Below are positions 31,328 through 42,111 of a stretch of DNA of 64,000 nt, one piece after another (within the stretch, counting starts at the first letter, position 1; each line of letters starts with the position of its first letter). The notes beneath the pieces were generated by a model. The model was not told the DNA's origin and did not search any database. It was given only the letters and a program-made list of their open reading frames with translations. Source of the stretch: Symbiodinium natans (Eukaryota > Sar > Dinophyceae > Suessiales > Symbiodiniaceae). The stretch lies in contig CAJNDS010002346.1 in assembly GCA_905221605.1 (NCBI GenBank), forward strand, positions 558,001 to 622,000, given 5' to 3'. The position numbers were made by a program, and so were the translations under genes.

Positions 31328-32381
31328 CTCAGTTCAAGGCGCGCCGAGTTGGGGGCGGTGAGCAGTTCAAGCCCGGACTGCTTAGGGTTTAGGGTTTAGG
31401 GTTTAGGGTCTAGGGTTTAGGGTTCAGGGTTTAGGGTTTAGGGTTTAGGGGGCTAGGATCTCGGCTTTAACACTGAAACCGAAGCACGTAAAGCACTGAC
31501 GCCTCCGCCCTAATGGCATCGTAAGAAGAATAAGAGTAGCAATGCGAAGAAAAAGCACGTGCAAACACGTAAAACCCTGAAGCCCGAACATGAAGCCAGT
31601 TTGAGGTTCAGGGTTTAGTGTTTAGGGTTTGAGGGTTTTGGGTTCTTACGCCTTAAGAGCTTCAGGCTTTTGAGGTTGAAGATATTCGGGATTAAGGGCT
31701 TCAGGGTTTTGGGGGTCCAGGGTTTAGCGTTAGTAGTGGTTGGCTTCAGGGTTTCAGGGTTCTGGGCTCTAGAGTTTTGGGGCTTGTGGTCTTTCTCGTT
31801 GAGCATCGGGAGAAACTTCTCCGCATAGCAACGTGCCTCCCACAACCTAAACACATGGGTTTAGGGTGTAGGGCCTTTCTGGACAAGCCCAGAAACATGG
31901 AAACTTCACAACGTCTGCTCTACATAGGGTTCCTTCTAAATATTGGTGAGGCTTTTTATGGGGGAGGGTGTCCTTTCTGGGGACTAGTAATCGACTGTAA
32001 GAACCTCCAAAATCAAAGCTAATAATCCAAATATTACCCTTACAGGGAAGATCTTTCTTTTTTCTGTTGGGGGGGGGGGGTTCTTAAGCAAACAATAGGA
32101 ATGAAAAAACAGATCTCCGAACCAGTGTGAATTAACTGTCAAGGGTCGTGTTGGGAGAGCCGAGCTGATTCAGGGCTTCGGATTTAGGGATATGCAGGGT
32201 TGGTGAGTTTTTTTTAAAGTTCTAGTGCTTACAGGCGTTATCCGGGGTTGTAGGGGTTAAAGGAAACCAACGCCCGAACCCCCCCTAAACCCTAACCCTA
32301 AACCCTAAACCCTAAACATTAAACTCTATACCCTAAACCCTAAACCCTAAACCCTAAACCCCGAACCAATCCCCCGGTCGC

Positions 32382-32435
32382 CTGGCTTGCGCGCTCCGCG
32401 TCCAGGGCATCTGCGGCCTGCAGCACTGCCGGCCA
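32382..32435 (-). CDS. Internal exon
   Basis: Acceptor AAGCTGAG|TGG, frame WPAVLQAADALDAERASQ, GC donor CAG|GCGACC. 54 nt, phase 0. Ala/Leu-rich helix. Confidence 0.5.
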
Positions 32436-32446
32436 CTCAGCTTGCC

Positions 32447-32556
32447 TTGGTTATAGGGTTATAGGGTTATAGGGTTATAGGGTTATAGGGTTATAGGGTT
32501 ATAGGGTTATAGGGTTATAGGGTTCTAGGGTTATAGGGTTATAGGGTTATAGGGTT
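32447..32556. repeat. GGGTTATA 8-bp array
   Basis: Thirteen units of GGGTTATA, an 8-bp relative of the telomere heptamer, with one TTCTA variant, grading into TTTAGGG. Confidence 0.95.
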
Positions 32557-33255
32557 TAGGGTTAGGGTTTAGGGTTGAGGGTTCAGGGTTTAGAGTTTAA
32601 GGTTTGCTTGCCTTGGTTGTAGGGTTCTTAGGGGGGGTCATGGGGGGTAGGTACCTAGGGAACCTTAGGGAAGCTTAGGGAGCCTTAGGGCGTAGTAGCC
32701 TTAAGAGCCCTGTAACTTGGGTCGCGGGGTTCCAGGTCCGAGCGCCAAGACTGAACTAAACCCTCCAAACCCTTGAAGGCCGTAGAAGCCCTGAAAGAGC
32801 TTAAAGCCCTACGCTTGAATCCCAAAGACCCAAACAACTAGGGAACCCTTGGGTTTGCTAGGGCTTTGTGGGCTGCAGGTGGTCATCGTGGGGTTTAAAG
32901 GGTGTCTTAGACCCTCAACACCTCAAGCACCAAACAGTTGGCAGCTTTTTAGTTGCTGAGTTCATAAGAACCAAACAAGTGTACACTGTCAGTTCTATGG
33001 GGGCTTATAGGATCCCAAAAAGTGTAAAGTGTGCTCACTCAGCTACTAAGGCTTAGTAAAACGCCCTGCCCCCTCGGCGGTTTAGCGCTCGGCACCCTCA
33101 GCACCCAAACCCTACGCCTTTAGGGTTTTCGGTTTAGAGGCTCCTCGCGTCTAGATTCTTGGGGAATGCCACAGAAAACATGGCCTTCACAACGCGCCAG
33201 CTGCGCTGCCGAACTCCCGAAACCCTAAACCTACCCCAACCCCCCCCCCCCGCAG

Positions 33256-33440
33256 CTTCAGCGGGAAGTGCTGATCGTGCTCGCGAAGCAGGGACAGGTA
33301 CCGCACCAGCTCTGGCTTCAGCATGCTCTTCACATCTCCGGACATGAGGTGATCCACGGCCTCAATCTGCACGAGTCGTTGCTGCAGCGCGCTTTGCTCC
33401 TTGGCGTTCTTGCCTGCAGCGTTTCCAGCACGGCTTTCGC
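33256..33440 (-). CDS. Internal exon, helical, possible SAP-like helix
   Basis: Acceptor CCTCTGCTTTGTGTCCAG|GC, then KNAKEQSALQQRLVQIEAVD and DVKSMLKPELVRYLSLLREH, with about 75 percent G/C at third positions. The second helix resembles the first helix of SAP domains, but the second half is missing, so this is only a resemblance. The 3' border falls in a poly-G run (poly-C on plus) and is imprecise. The plus strand of the same run also looks like a pyrimidine tract plus CAG. Confidence 0.55.
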
Positions 33441-33547
33441 CTGGACACAAAGCAGAGGGAAACGATTCCCCACCAAACCCCCCAAACGCCGAACCCCGAG
33501 CTTGAGGGTCGGACAAGGGTAACTATGGGGTTTAGGGTTTTCAAGGT

Positions 33548-33762
33548 TTAGAAATGGGCAGTGGACAGTTGCAAGGTGCGGCGCTCCCATAGGGGCAGCC
33601 AGGCAGGAAGCCACCACGGGAAGCTGTAGTGACTGTAGTGACCACGGTGTTGTCGAGGCAGGTATCGCTGAGCCAACTCCGATTCTGCCATCCAGCAAGG
33701 CCCGGGGGCCTTTCCAGGGCCAGGTCGATCTGGCTCGTCAACCCCACGCAGGTCCGGGGGTC
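33548..33762 (-). CDS. 3'-terminal exon, Trp/Arg-rich C-terminus
   Basis: Acceptor CCCTACCTCGTAG|GA opens 70 codons: PDLRGVDEPDRPGPGKAPGP, MAESELAQRYLPRQHRGH, then PWWLPAWLPLWERR and TAA. Longest single terminal exon in the mosaic. A second minus frame overlaps. Unknown function. Confidence 0.5.
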
Positions 33763-34080
33763 CTACGAGGTAGGGCAGCAGACACCTTGTATGGGGCTTC
33801 CCGAAAATAGAGGTACCTTGTTGGGGTCCTGAAAAGAATGGAACCCTACTATTTGGGGGTATATATTAGGCCCTTTCTCCTCGCAAACTCCCGTGTTGTG
33901 AAAGGGGTCCCAGAGGTTTCACCATGAACCTAAGTGTGCCCGCAACCCCCCAGGGTTGAGGGTTTGGGGTTTCAAGGCTACAACACTGAATATATTGAAC
34001 CCTACTTAACCCAGCAACCCCCTGGCTCAAAGCGTAGTAGGCGCACCGTCCGTAATCAAGAGCCCTCATAAGCCATGACC

Positions 34081-34190
34081 CTAAACCCTAAACTCTGACA
34101 CCCTGACACCCTGACACCCTGACACCCTGACACCCGGACACCCTGACACCCTGACACCCTGACAGCCTGACACCCTGACACCCTAAACCC
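34081..34190. repeat. GACACCCT 8-bp array
   Basis: Eleven units of GACACCCT between CCCTAAA repeats, with two single-base variants. Confidence 0.95.
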
Positions 34191-34220
34191 TAACCGTAAA
34201 CCCTAAACCCTAAGGGAACG

Positions 34221-35374
34221 CTAGGCTCCGGGCGGCCAGCGCTGAGGCAACCCGGCCTCCACTGCCTGCCACTGGACCACATAGCTCCTTCGCAGGATAT
34301 TGAGAACTTCAAGCGGGTGTAGGGTTTAGGGTTTAGGGTTTCGGGTTGAGGGAACAGACTCCCTTCGATGAGATGTTGCAGGGCTAAAAACTGGGGAGGC
34401 CGGTCAAATCTCATTGGCTTGACATGGGGTTTAGGGTTTAGGGTTTTAGGGCGGCTTTTCCTATGACTACTTGAGCAATTTACAAGGGTTTGCCGGACTC
34501 CGGTGTAGGCTTCCGGGTGTAGAATTTGGAGCCTACGGTCTCGGCTTCCACGAAAAAAATAGGCGGCTCACGAGGCAGCTCCTTCAACCGCAGATTTTCA
34601 TAAACGACAGCGCCAAAAAACGTCAGGGCCTTGCTAGACCACAAGCCCGAAAGCCCAAGGCCCTGTCACAGAAACGAAAGCTTGTATGCTTAGGGATTTA
34701 GGGTTTTAGGCCACCCTAACCTCCAAACCCGAAACCCCTAAACCCTAAACCCCTAAACCCCTAAACCCTCAACCCCTAAACCCCTCAACCCCTTAAACCC
34801 CTAGACCCCTAAACCCCTCAACCCCTAAAACTCCTAAACCCCTAGACCCCTAAACCCCTCAACCCCTAAAACCCCTAAACCCTTCAACCCTAAACCCCTC
34901 AACCCTAAACCCCCAAAACCCTAAGCTATACACCCTAAACCCGCAAACCCACGCCATGTCAGACGCCTGGCAGCGTCAGCCACAGCGCTTGGCCCAGAGG
35001 CGGCGGCCGCCTCGGCTGTGGGCTTCTGGCGCTCAACGACCTGGGGGGACGACCTTGGGGACCAAATGAACACTAGAAGGGTTTAGGGTTTAGGGTCTAG
35101 GGCTACCCTAAGCCCGAAGCCCTAAGCCCTAAACCCTAGGTTGATGGTTCATATACCTGTACACCTATTGGTTTGGGTATACGACCCCCAATTTTGGGGG
35201 GGTCCATTTGGTTTTTGCAGGGGACAAACCCCATTGATCCCTAAACCCTAAACCCTAAACCCTAAACCCCAAACCCCAAACCCCAAACCCCAAACCCCAA
35301 GCCTAAGCCCTAACCTTCAGATCTGCCGCCTGCTTGGCCGCAGCGCACAGGTCGCGGCAGGCCTGTGTGAGGTC
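34221..35374 (-). CDS. Spliced gene, five-exon model, unknown function
   Basis: Exons 35315-35374 (DLTQACRDLCAAAKQAADLK), about 34967-35042 (VVERQKPTAEAAAASGPSAV), 34480/34530-34630 (FFGAVVYENLRLKELPRE), 34360-34417 (MRFDRPPQFLALQHLIEG) and 34221-34306 (RSYVVQWQAVEAGLPQRW, TAG stop). Signals: acceptor GTCGTCCCCCCAG, donor AAG|GTTAGG. The last join is phase-exact across a 53-nt intron made mostly of telomere-like units. The N-terminal part is Ala-rich helical. The 3' edge of the third exon is ambiguous (stop at 34480 or donor ACC|GTAGGC), and 34986-35080 is also open on plus. Confidence 0.5.
34735..34925. repeat. CCCCTAAA / CCCCTCAA 8-bp array
   Basis: About twenty-four 8-bp units, mixed CCCCTAAA, CCCCTCAA and CCCCTAGA, C-rich on plus. 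Confidence 0.9.
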
Positions 35375-36216
35375 CTGCCAGGGTTCATCCCCTGAAACGG
35401 CTTAGAGCCGGGTTCAGGGCTTTCGGGTTTAAGGGTAGTTTCAAGGTTTAGGGCGAAAGGGTCGAACCCCCAAAAAATCCTACATATTCTACAGGTGATC
35501 CTCTCTTAAACCCAATACGGGAAAACGTGAAATTACCCAAGGGCCGACGTAGTACCTAGTTGAGTCCATGTGTAAGGGTACTTACATGGGCCCTTAGTAT
35601 GGTCCCTTGCCTCCTTTAAAGGGTTCTGATGTATGGGCCCTTGATTTGTATAATTGGGGTATATAAGGGGTCCCCTTTTATGGGCCCATGCTAAGGGACC
35701 ATGAAACTACCCTAAGACCATGTGTCTGAACACAACCCTAAACCCTAAACCCGAAACCCTAAACCCTAAATGGCTCCCCGCAGGCGAAAAGCCCGTGCGT
35801 GAACCCTCCGGAGCCCGACGTGCCCATCCCAAAGGGTCCATGCACCTATATAGTTTACACTTGGGCCTTAAAGGGTTGAGGGTTTGGGGTTTAGGGGTTA
35901 GGGCTTTAGGGCCCAAGTATATGCTATATGGGTACATGTAGCCTCAGGGAATGTAGGAGCTCTGGTCTCGGGATTCGGAAAGTCGTAACTTTAACAACAG
36001 ATTTAGGGTTTACTTGGGACCCTCTTTGCGTACAGTTGTTTGGGTTATGCCTACGAATTTGGGGAGTTGCTACTGAAATGTAGGTAAATAGAGTCACAGG
36101 TAGGGTTTAGAGTGTAGACTCAGGTCCTGTATGAGGCACGCTCAACAAACCCTTAGCTTCTGAAGGCCTAAATCCCAACAAGCAGGACGAAGAAACACCC
36201 CAAAAACCCCGAAAGA

Positions 36217-36330
36217 GAGCCTAAATCCCTAAATCCCTAAATCCCTAAATCCCTAAATCCCTAAATCCCTAAATCCCTAAATCCCTAAATCCCTAAATCC
36301 CTAAATCCCTAAATCCCTAAATCCCTCAAT
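36217..36330. repeat. TAAATCCC 8-bp array
   Basis: Fourteen virtually identical TAAATCCC units. Contrast with the 7-bp CCCTAAA: an inserted T gives a homogeneous 8-bp array. It follows the donor of the exon at 36339. Confidence 0.95.
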
Positions 36331-36338
36331 CCTCCTAC

Positions 36339-36941
36339 CTCCCATCCCAAGGTTGAACAGGGACGCCGTCCTTCTCCTGCACGTTGCAGGCCGCCTGCTC
36401 CAGCTCGAGCTCGTGCTTCCGAGTGCCGATGTCGCAGCCTCGGCTCTATCGGGTTTGGGGCGTAGGGGGGTTTAGGGTTTAGGGTTTAGGGTTTATAGGG
36501 CTTAATTAGGGCTTGGGGCCCTGCACCCTCGTGCTTAAACCCTGAAACCCTAAACAGTACACCCTAAAACCCTAAAACTTAAACCGCAAACCCAAACCTT
36601 CAACCCTACAGTAAACTTGCGTCCGTCCTCAGTCCTTGTCATCCGAGTATGGAGGAGAAGGACCTCGATGCAGTTCGGTGCCACCCTACACCCTAAACCC
36701 TTAACCCCACACCCTAAACCCGAAACCCTAAAACCTAAACCCTTAACCCTAAACCCTAAACCCTACACCCTAAACCCTAAACCCGAAACCCTAAACCCTG
36801 AACCCGAAACCCCATGGACCTTGGACTGTGCCTGCGATTTGGGCTTCAGGGCACTGGCAAGCCGTCTTTCGGCTCGCAGCTACCTTGGCTTCTGTCAGTT
36901 CGCGAGAAGTGAGGTCTCTTGCTCTCTCCACCGCCGCCTTG
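36339..36941 (-). CDS. Two spliced exons of a coiled-coil protein
   Basis: Exon 36832-36941: acceptor CACTCCAACCACAG|C, frame KAAVERARDLTSRELTEAK then KTACQCPEAQIA, GC donor CAG|GCACAG. Exon 36339-36438: acceptor AGAGCCGAG|GC, frame GTRKHELELEQAACNVQEKD, donor GAG|GTAGGA. Phase 1-2 join. Both exons are charged and helical. A further upstream exon is probably 37747-37807. It may be one gene with 34.2-35.4 kb, but the joining exon is missing. Confidence 0.55.
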
Positions 36942-37411
36942 CTGTGGTTGGAGTGGCTTAGGGTTTAAGGTTTAGGGTTTAGGGTTTAGGGTCTAGGGTT
37001 ATAGGGTTTAGGGTTTTAAGGGGTTAGGGTTTAGGGTTTAGGGGTTAGGGTTTAGGGTTTAGAGTTCAGGGTTTAGGGTTTAGAATGCAGGGTGGCACCT
37101 GTCTCTCCATAGCCGGTGGAAAGGAGAGGGTCCAGGCTTTGAGGGGGGGAATCGGGATTTGGGGCTTGGGGCACGCAGGGCTCGGCAGAGCAGCCGAGGG
37201 CACTCACAGTAGGGCTTACCCACACATAAGGGTCGCTGCTACTAAGCTGTAGGGAAATAGAGTCCCAGGTAAATCCTTAACATTCAACCTTAATTAAACG
37301 CTATAGAACCTTCAACCCTAAAACCAAAAACCCCAAAACATTGAACCCTAAACCCTAAACCCCAAACCCTAAACCCTAAACCCTGAAACCCTAAACCCCA
37401 GGAGACCCCAG

Positions 37412-37559
37412 GACCGGTTACGCAAACAACGTGCCGGTGCCAGAGTTCAGGCTTCAGGCTTCAGGCTTCAGGGTTCAGGGTTTAGGGTTTAGGGTTTAGG
37501 GTTTAGGGTTCAGGCTTCAGGGTTCTCTTTGGAACCCCGAACGACAATGTGACGATTGA
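37412..37559 (+). CDS. Two exons joined across a telomere-variant intron
   Basis: Exon 37412-37444: acceptor AGACCCCAG|GAC, frame DRLRKQRAGAR. Intron 37445-37520 (76 nt): only TTCAGGC/TTCAGGG/TTTAGGG units, GTTCAG...CTTCAG. Exon 37521-37559: GSLWNPERQCDD then TGA. Phase 0 both sides. Both exons are short, so chance is harder to exclude than at 28.9 kb or 53.1 kb. Confidence 0.45.
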
Positions 37560-37571
37560 ATTCTCCACTGG

Positions 37572-37735
37572 GTTTAGGGTTTAGGGTTTAGGGTTTAGGG
37601 CTAGGGTTTAGGGTTTAGGGTTTAGGGTTTAGGGTTTAGGGTTTAGGGTTTAGGGTTTAGGGTTTAGGGTTTAGGGTTTAGGGTTAAGGGTTTAGGGTTT
37701 GCGGCTAGGGGTTAGGGTTTAGGGTTTAGGGGTTT
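37572..37735. repeat. Interstitial TTTAGGG array
   Basis: More than twenty units, G-rich on plus, with a few GGGGTTAGGG variants at the end. Confidence 0.95.
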
Positions 37736-37746
37736 AGGGAAGATTG

Positions 37747-37807
37747 CTCTGAGGCCGGGGCCGGCCTCGGTGAGCCGCCACACAGCCTCCGCCTGCTCGC
37801 AGCACTC
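37747..37807 (-). CDS. Internal exon
   Basis: Acceptor TCCTCGCTGGCCTTTGGGCAG|GAG, frame ECCEQAEAVWRLTEAGPGLR with nearly all third bases G or C. Downstream border imprecise. Plausible upstream exon of the coiled-coil gene at 36.3-36.9 kb. Confidence 0.5.
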
Positions 37808-38452
37808 CTGCCCAAAGGCCAGCGAGGAGTGTGGGTTTCGGGTTTAGGGTTTGGGGTTTAGGGTTGAGGAGGGGGAGCGGTACCCTAAACCCTAGGGCTT
37901 CTTAGGGCTTTCGGGGGGCTCTGGGGGGTGTAGGGCTTTCGGGCTTCTAGGGTTCAGGGTTTGAGGGTTTAGGGTTTTAGGGTTGCAAGGGTTTGAAGGG
38001 TTGCAAGCATTCAGGGTTTGGGGTATATGGGCTCAACAGGGGCTTACTTCGGGTCTTGCTATGGTATGCAATTCGTCTTTTTCTCAAGTGAAGATATGAA
38101 CATATGATCAATGATTAATAAAATACACCATCCGTTTGGGCAACTGAGCTGTCTGCAAAACCCTAAACCCCACCCTTGCCCGCAATCCTTCCAACCACAA
38201 TCTCAAAAAACGGAAAGGCCCTAAACCCAAAATATCCTAACCCTAGAACCCTAAAACCCTAAACCCAAAACCCTAAAACCCTACAGGCCAAGGCCTGAAA
38301 CCCTAAACCCGACACCCCCTCAAATCCGTAAACCCCAAACCACAGCTCTGTCCCAGTCTCTATCTTGGTCCCAACCCTGAAGACCTAGAACCGAGGCTGA
38401 CTTTCGCCGGAAAGCACCAGTTCCCAACACAGGCAATTACAGGGTTTAGGGT

Positions 38453-38704
38453 TCAGGGTTTAGGGCTGTAATTAGCGTTCACCTGTAAAGCTTTTCCCCG
38501 TACCAGAACACCATAGACGTATCCCGGTATACAAAAAGCTATCAGCAGTATAATCACCACTACACTCGTCGTCTTAACGAGTCTCTTCATACACGTTGAA
38601 CAGCATAACTGGTTCTTATAAGAAAGAAACAATGATTCGCACGTATCATTGCAAGATGAAATCATTAACGTGTTTGGAGACACATTGCGGATTTCTTGTA
38701 GCAT
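38453..38704 (-). CDS. Hypothetical small membrane protein
   Basis: 83 codons, AT-richer than surrounding exons: a Ser/Cys-containing N-part, then one clear transmembrane segment SVVVIILLIAFCIPGYVYGV, ending in a tail whose last codons are telomere-like sequence. It lies in a 1.8-kb block (38.47-40.26) free of telomere repeats. Confidence 0.35.
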   Translation of the reverse strand: MLQEIRNVSPNTLMISSCNDTCESLFLSYKNQLCCSTCMKRLVKTTSVVVIILLIAFCIPGYVYGVLVRGKALQVNANYSPKP

Positions 38705-38727
38705 CGAAGTAATCTATATATATATAT

Positions 38728-39513
38728 ATATTCATAATAATAATGATGATGATAATAATGATAATAACGATAATGATGATAATAATGATAATAATGATAA
38801 TAATGATAATAATGATAATAATGACAATAATGATAATAATGGTAATAATGACAATAATGATAATAATGATAATAATGATAATAATGATAATAATGATAAT
38901 AATGATAATAATGATAGTAATGATGATAATGATAAGAATGATAAGAATGATAAGAATGAGAATCATGATAATCATGATAATCATGAGAATCATGAGAATC
39001 ATGATAATCATGATAATCATGATAATCATGATAATCTTGATAATCTTGATAATCTTGATAATCTTGATAATCGTTATAATCATGATAATCATGATAATCA
39101 TGATAATCATGAGAATCATGAGAATCATGAGAATCATGATAATCATGATAATCTTGATAATCTTGATAATCTTGATAATCTTGATAATCTTGATAATCGT
39201 TATAATCATGATAGTCATGATAGTCATGATAGCCATGATAGCCATGATAATCATGATAATCATGATAATCATGATAATCTTGATAATCTTGATAATCTTG
39301 ATAATCTTGATAATCTTGATAACCATGATAATCATGATAATCATGATAATCGTAATAATAATGATAATCATGATAATCATGATAATCATGATAATAATGG
39401 TAATCATGATAATAATGATAATAATGATAATAATGATAAGAATGATAAGAATGATAAGAATGATAAGAATGATAAGAATGATAATAATGATGATAATGAT
39501 AAAAATCATAAGA
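38728..39513. repeat. ATGATAAT(C/A)-type trinucleotide-phased minisatellite
   Basis: About 785 bp of 9-bp units GATAATAAT, GATAATCAT, GATAATCTT, GATAAGAAT and variants. ATCATGAT units are self-complementary. Every frame lacks stops because the period is a multiple of three, which explains the long Ile/Met and Asp/Asn frames; none is called as a gene. Confidence 0.95.
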
Positions 39514-39885
39514 TCATACTCGTGGTATAGAAAGCGTCTTCCTGGGTATAGGGTCAGTCTCGGTGTTCTTAGTCGGAAGATTCTGATACCCGTGAGGCTG
39601 TTGTTAATATCGGGCAAGACGCAGCACCCGTGGGTATGCCAGATGCCTTCTGCAGTACAGTGTCTGTCAAGGGTTTGTCTTCCTTACAAGCTACCATGGT
39701 AAGCTTGAGTTAATCGTCTTCTTGAGAAGGTTCAACCGTCTTGTCTGGCTCTGCTTGAAATAATCTCCTTGCCAGTGACTATTACTTCAACAGACGCCGT
39801 CAGTAACAGCCTTCCTGGACGTGACAATCGGTCTTAGAAAATATTGACGTCAACAACGTATTATTTTAGAGGTCCGGTTCACACG

Positions 39886-40254
39886 TCATGGATTGTCTCT
39901 GAACTTCACCGAGCAGTACAAGTTGAAATCGCTGCAGCTCCTGTGATGCGCCGCGCAGCACCGGGCGCATTCGTGCTCTTGCGCTCCAAGAGTTGACCAC
40001 AAAGTTTCCAAGCTCAGAAGACACTGAACTGCCGTGATCGGAACATCGCACTCTGTACCGTCAGCAGCAGCAGCAGCCACAGGGATATCCCTACCCAGGT
40101 GCCCACGGAGAGCCTCGTCGTGCACATTGCAGCGGTAATTGCTCCGGCTCCTGTTGCCATGTCTCAGGAGATCCGCCAGCTGGAGCTTCCCACTGCTGCC
40201 CTTCGTGAAGTTTATAAAAGGAGCTGCAGGCAGTTCCTGCATGTCGGGCAACAT
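39886..40254 (-). CDS. Hypothetical 122-codon protein
   Basis: Starts MLPDMQELPAAPFINFTKGS, central LQLADLLRHGNRSRSNYRCN, Cys-rich end with ARCCAAHHRSC. Uninterrupted and of mixed composition. The tail has six Cys in about 35 residues but no recognised zinc pattern. The start is the first ATG after a telomere-like stretch. Confidence 0.45.
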   Translation of the reverse strand: MLPDMQELPAAPFINFTKGSSGKLQLADLLRHGNRSRSNYRCNVHDEALRGHLGRDIPVAAAAADGTECDVPITAVQCLLSLETLWSTLGAQEHECARCCAAHHRSCSDFNLYCSVKFRDNP

Positions 40255-40356
40255 CCTAACCCTAAACCCTGAATCCTACATCCAACGACAGTAAGAGGAT
40301 CAGAGGAGGCCTTCTAACCCTAAACCCTAAACCCTAAACCCCACAAGCGGAGAGAC

Positions 40357-40402
40357 CTGCCTCATGGCTTCGAAGTGCGCTGGCAAGCTGGCGTCGTAGA
40401 GC
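40357..40402 (-). CDS. Internal exon
   Basis: Acceptor CTTGTGCTGCCAAG|G, frame LYDASLPAHFEAMRQ, donor CAG|GTCTCT. 46 nt. Confidence 0.5.
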
Positions 40403-41433
40403 CTTGGCAGCACAAGGGCTCACTCAGGGTTCAGGGTTCAGGGTTCAAGGTTCAGGGTTTAGGGTTTAGGGTTTAGGGCTGAGGGTTTAGGGTTTTTGGG
40501 GCATCTAGGGTGTAAAGACAAAGTGGGTTTGGGGTTTAGGGTTAGGGTGTACAAAGTTTGTGGGTTTGGGGTTTAGGGCTTAGGGTGTCAAGGAGTTTGT
40601 CGATGGGTTTGATGTGGGAAGTGATGTACTTTGGGTTTTAGGGTTTAGGGTTTAGGGTTTAGGGTTTAGGGTTTAGGTTTAGGGTTTAGGGTTTAGGGTC
40701 CCCTGGATGCGACGGCGCGTCATTACATGATTTCTTCTTCAGAAGGTACCCTATCTTGCACAATGCCTCTGCAAGTCTCTCAGGTTTATACAAGGCAGCT
40801 ATGCATAAGGGTAACAGGAGCCCTGTCCCCCCAGGAAGAAAAAAGGATCCTTTTTGGTTTATATATAAGAAAGCCCATAACCCAAAAAGTAAAAAGGATC
40901 CCTAACACTGATCTAGAGGAGGGAAACCCTCAGACAGAGAAGTTGCACAAGTAAACCTTGAACTGCAGTGCGCCCGGCTGTCCAGGAGGGGCGCCATGTA
41001 AACCCCAAACCCTGAAACCATAAGTCACATAAACCTTAAACCGGCAAAAAAAGTACCCCTATCAACCCCATAAACTCTCTTAAACCCTAGAACTCACATA
41101 GCACCCAGAACCTCCATAAACCCTAGACACCATGAACCCTATAAGCCCCATAACCCCATTTCCCCTGCGATTATGAACCCCAGAACCCCTCTACACCCTA
41201 TAAACCCTACAAACCCTTCTAAACCCCAAAAGCCCCTCTACACCCTGAAAACAGCCCTAAACCCCAAACCCCAAACCCTAAACCCTGAACCCTGAACCCT
41301 AAACCCTAAAGCCTAAAGCCTAAACCTTAAACCCTAAACCCTCAACCCTAAACCCTAAACCCTAAACCCCAAACCCTAAACCCCTAAAGCCCTAAAAGCT
41401 AAGCCGAGGGGCTTCGTCTGGCGACCGATCCAC

Positions 41434-41457
41434 CTCCGCGGAGAGCTCCCGCGGCGC
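41434..41457 (-). CDS. Candidate micro-exon after a poly-C tract
   Basis: Minus strand: a run of about twenty C, then GCGCGCAG|GCG, frame APRELSAE, donor GAG|GTGGATC. Both signals are strong. The frame also stays open beyond the donor. Confidence 0.35.
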
Positions 41458-42111
41458 CTGCGCGCGGGGGGGGGGGGGGGGGGGTTTTAGGGGTTTAGGG
41501 TTTAGGGTTTTAGGGTTTTAGGGTTTTAGGGTTTAGGGTTTAGGGTTTAGGGTTTAAGGTTTAGGGTTTAAGGTTTAGGTTTAGGGTTTAGGGTTTAGGG
41601 TTTGGGGTTTGGGGTTTGGGGTTTGGGGTTTGGGGTTTGGGGTTTGGGGATTGGGGTTTAGGGTTTGCGGGAGTTAAGGAGCCCCGGTTTCGTAGTCGGG
41701 CTTCTCATTAATGTTGGACCTGCTTTATTAGGGGGGGTCGCTTTAAAGTCAATTTGGCGGAATTATTCAGGACCCCCTCACTGTTTGAGGGGTCCGCTTT
41801 AAAGTCAAACCGTACCCGAAATCCGGCAATTTTTTTTAAGGATTTGGGGCTTGCTTTAAACTAAGTTAAAACATTCAATCCTCAATACCAGACCTCCACA
41901 TCCAAAACCCTCAGCCCTGCAGAAGCTCAGTATTCTTCTCAACCTGGGTCTCTCAAGCTTTTCAAAAAGAGGGCCCGTGCTGCCTCAGGCTGCAAGTTGA
42001 TGACTGAGTTATCCCTAAACCCGAACTCTTGGACTTCTGGATGTCCTAAGTTGCCTGAGGCAGCAGTCGTGGCCGGCCCCAGAGGGGGGATGTCCCTGAG
42101 CCTGGATTTGC

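Noticed and set aside
34986-35080. Plus-strand exon LGPEAAAASAVGFWRSTTWG ending at GTTTAGGG
   Set aside because: Attractive, but the minus strand of the same block has a better pyrimidine tract and fits the phase of its minus-strand neighbours; kept only as an alternative.
38646-39702. Long open frames of about 290-320 codons (Ile/Met-rich and Asp/Asn-rich)
   Set aside because: They are translations of a trinucleotide-phased minisatellite in several frames at once; no unique protein sequence supports them.
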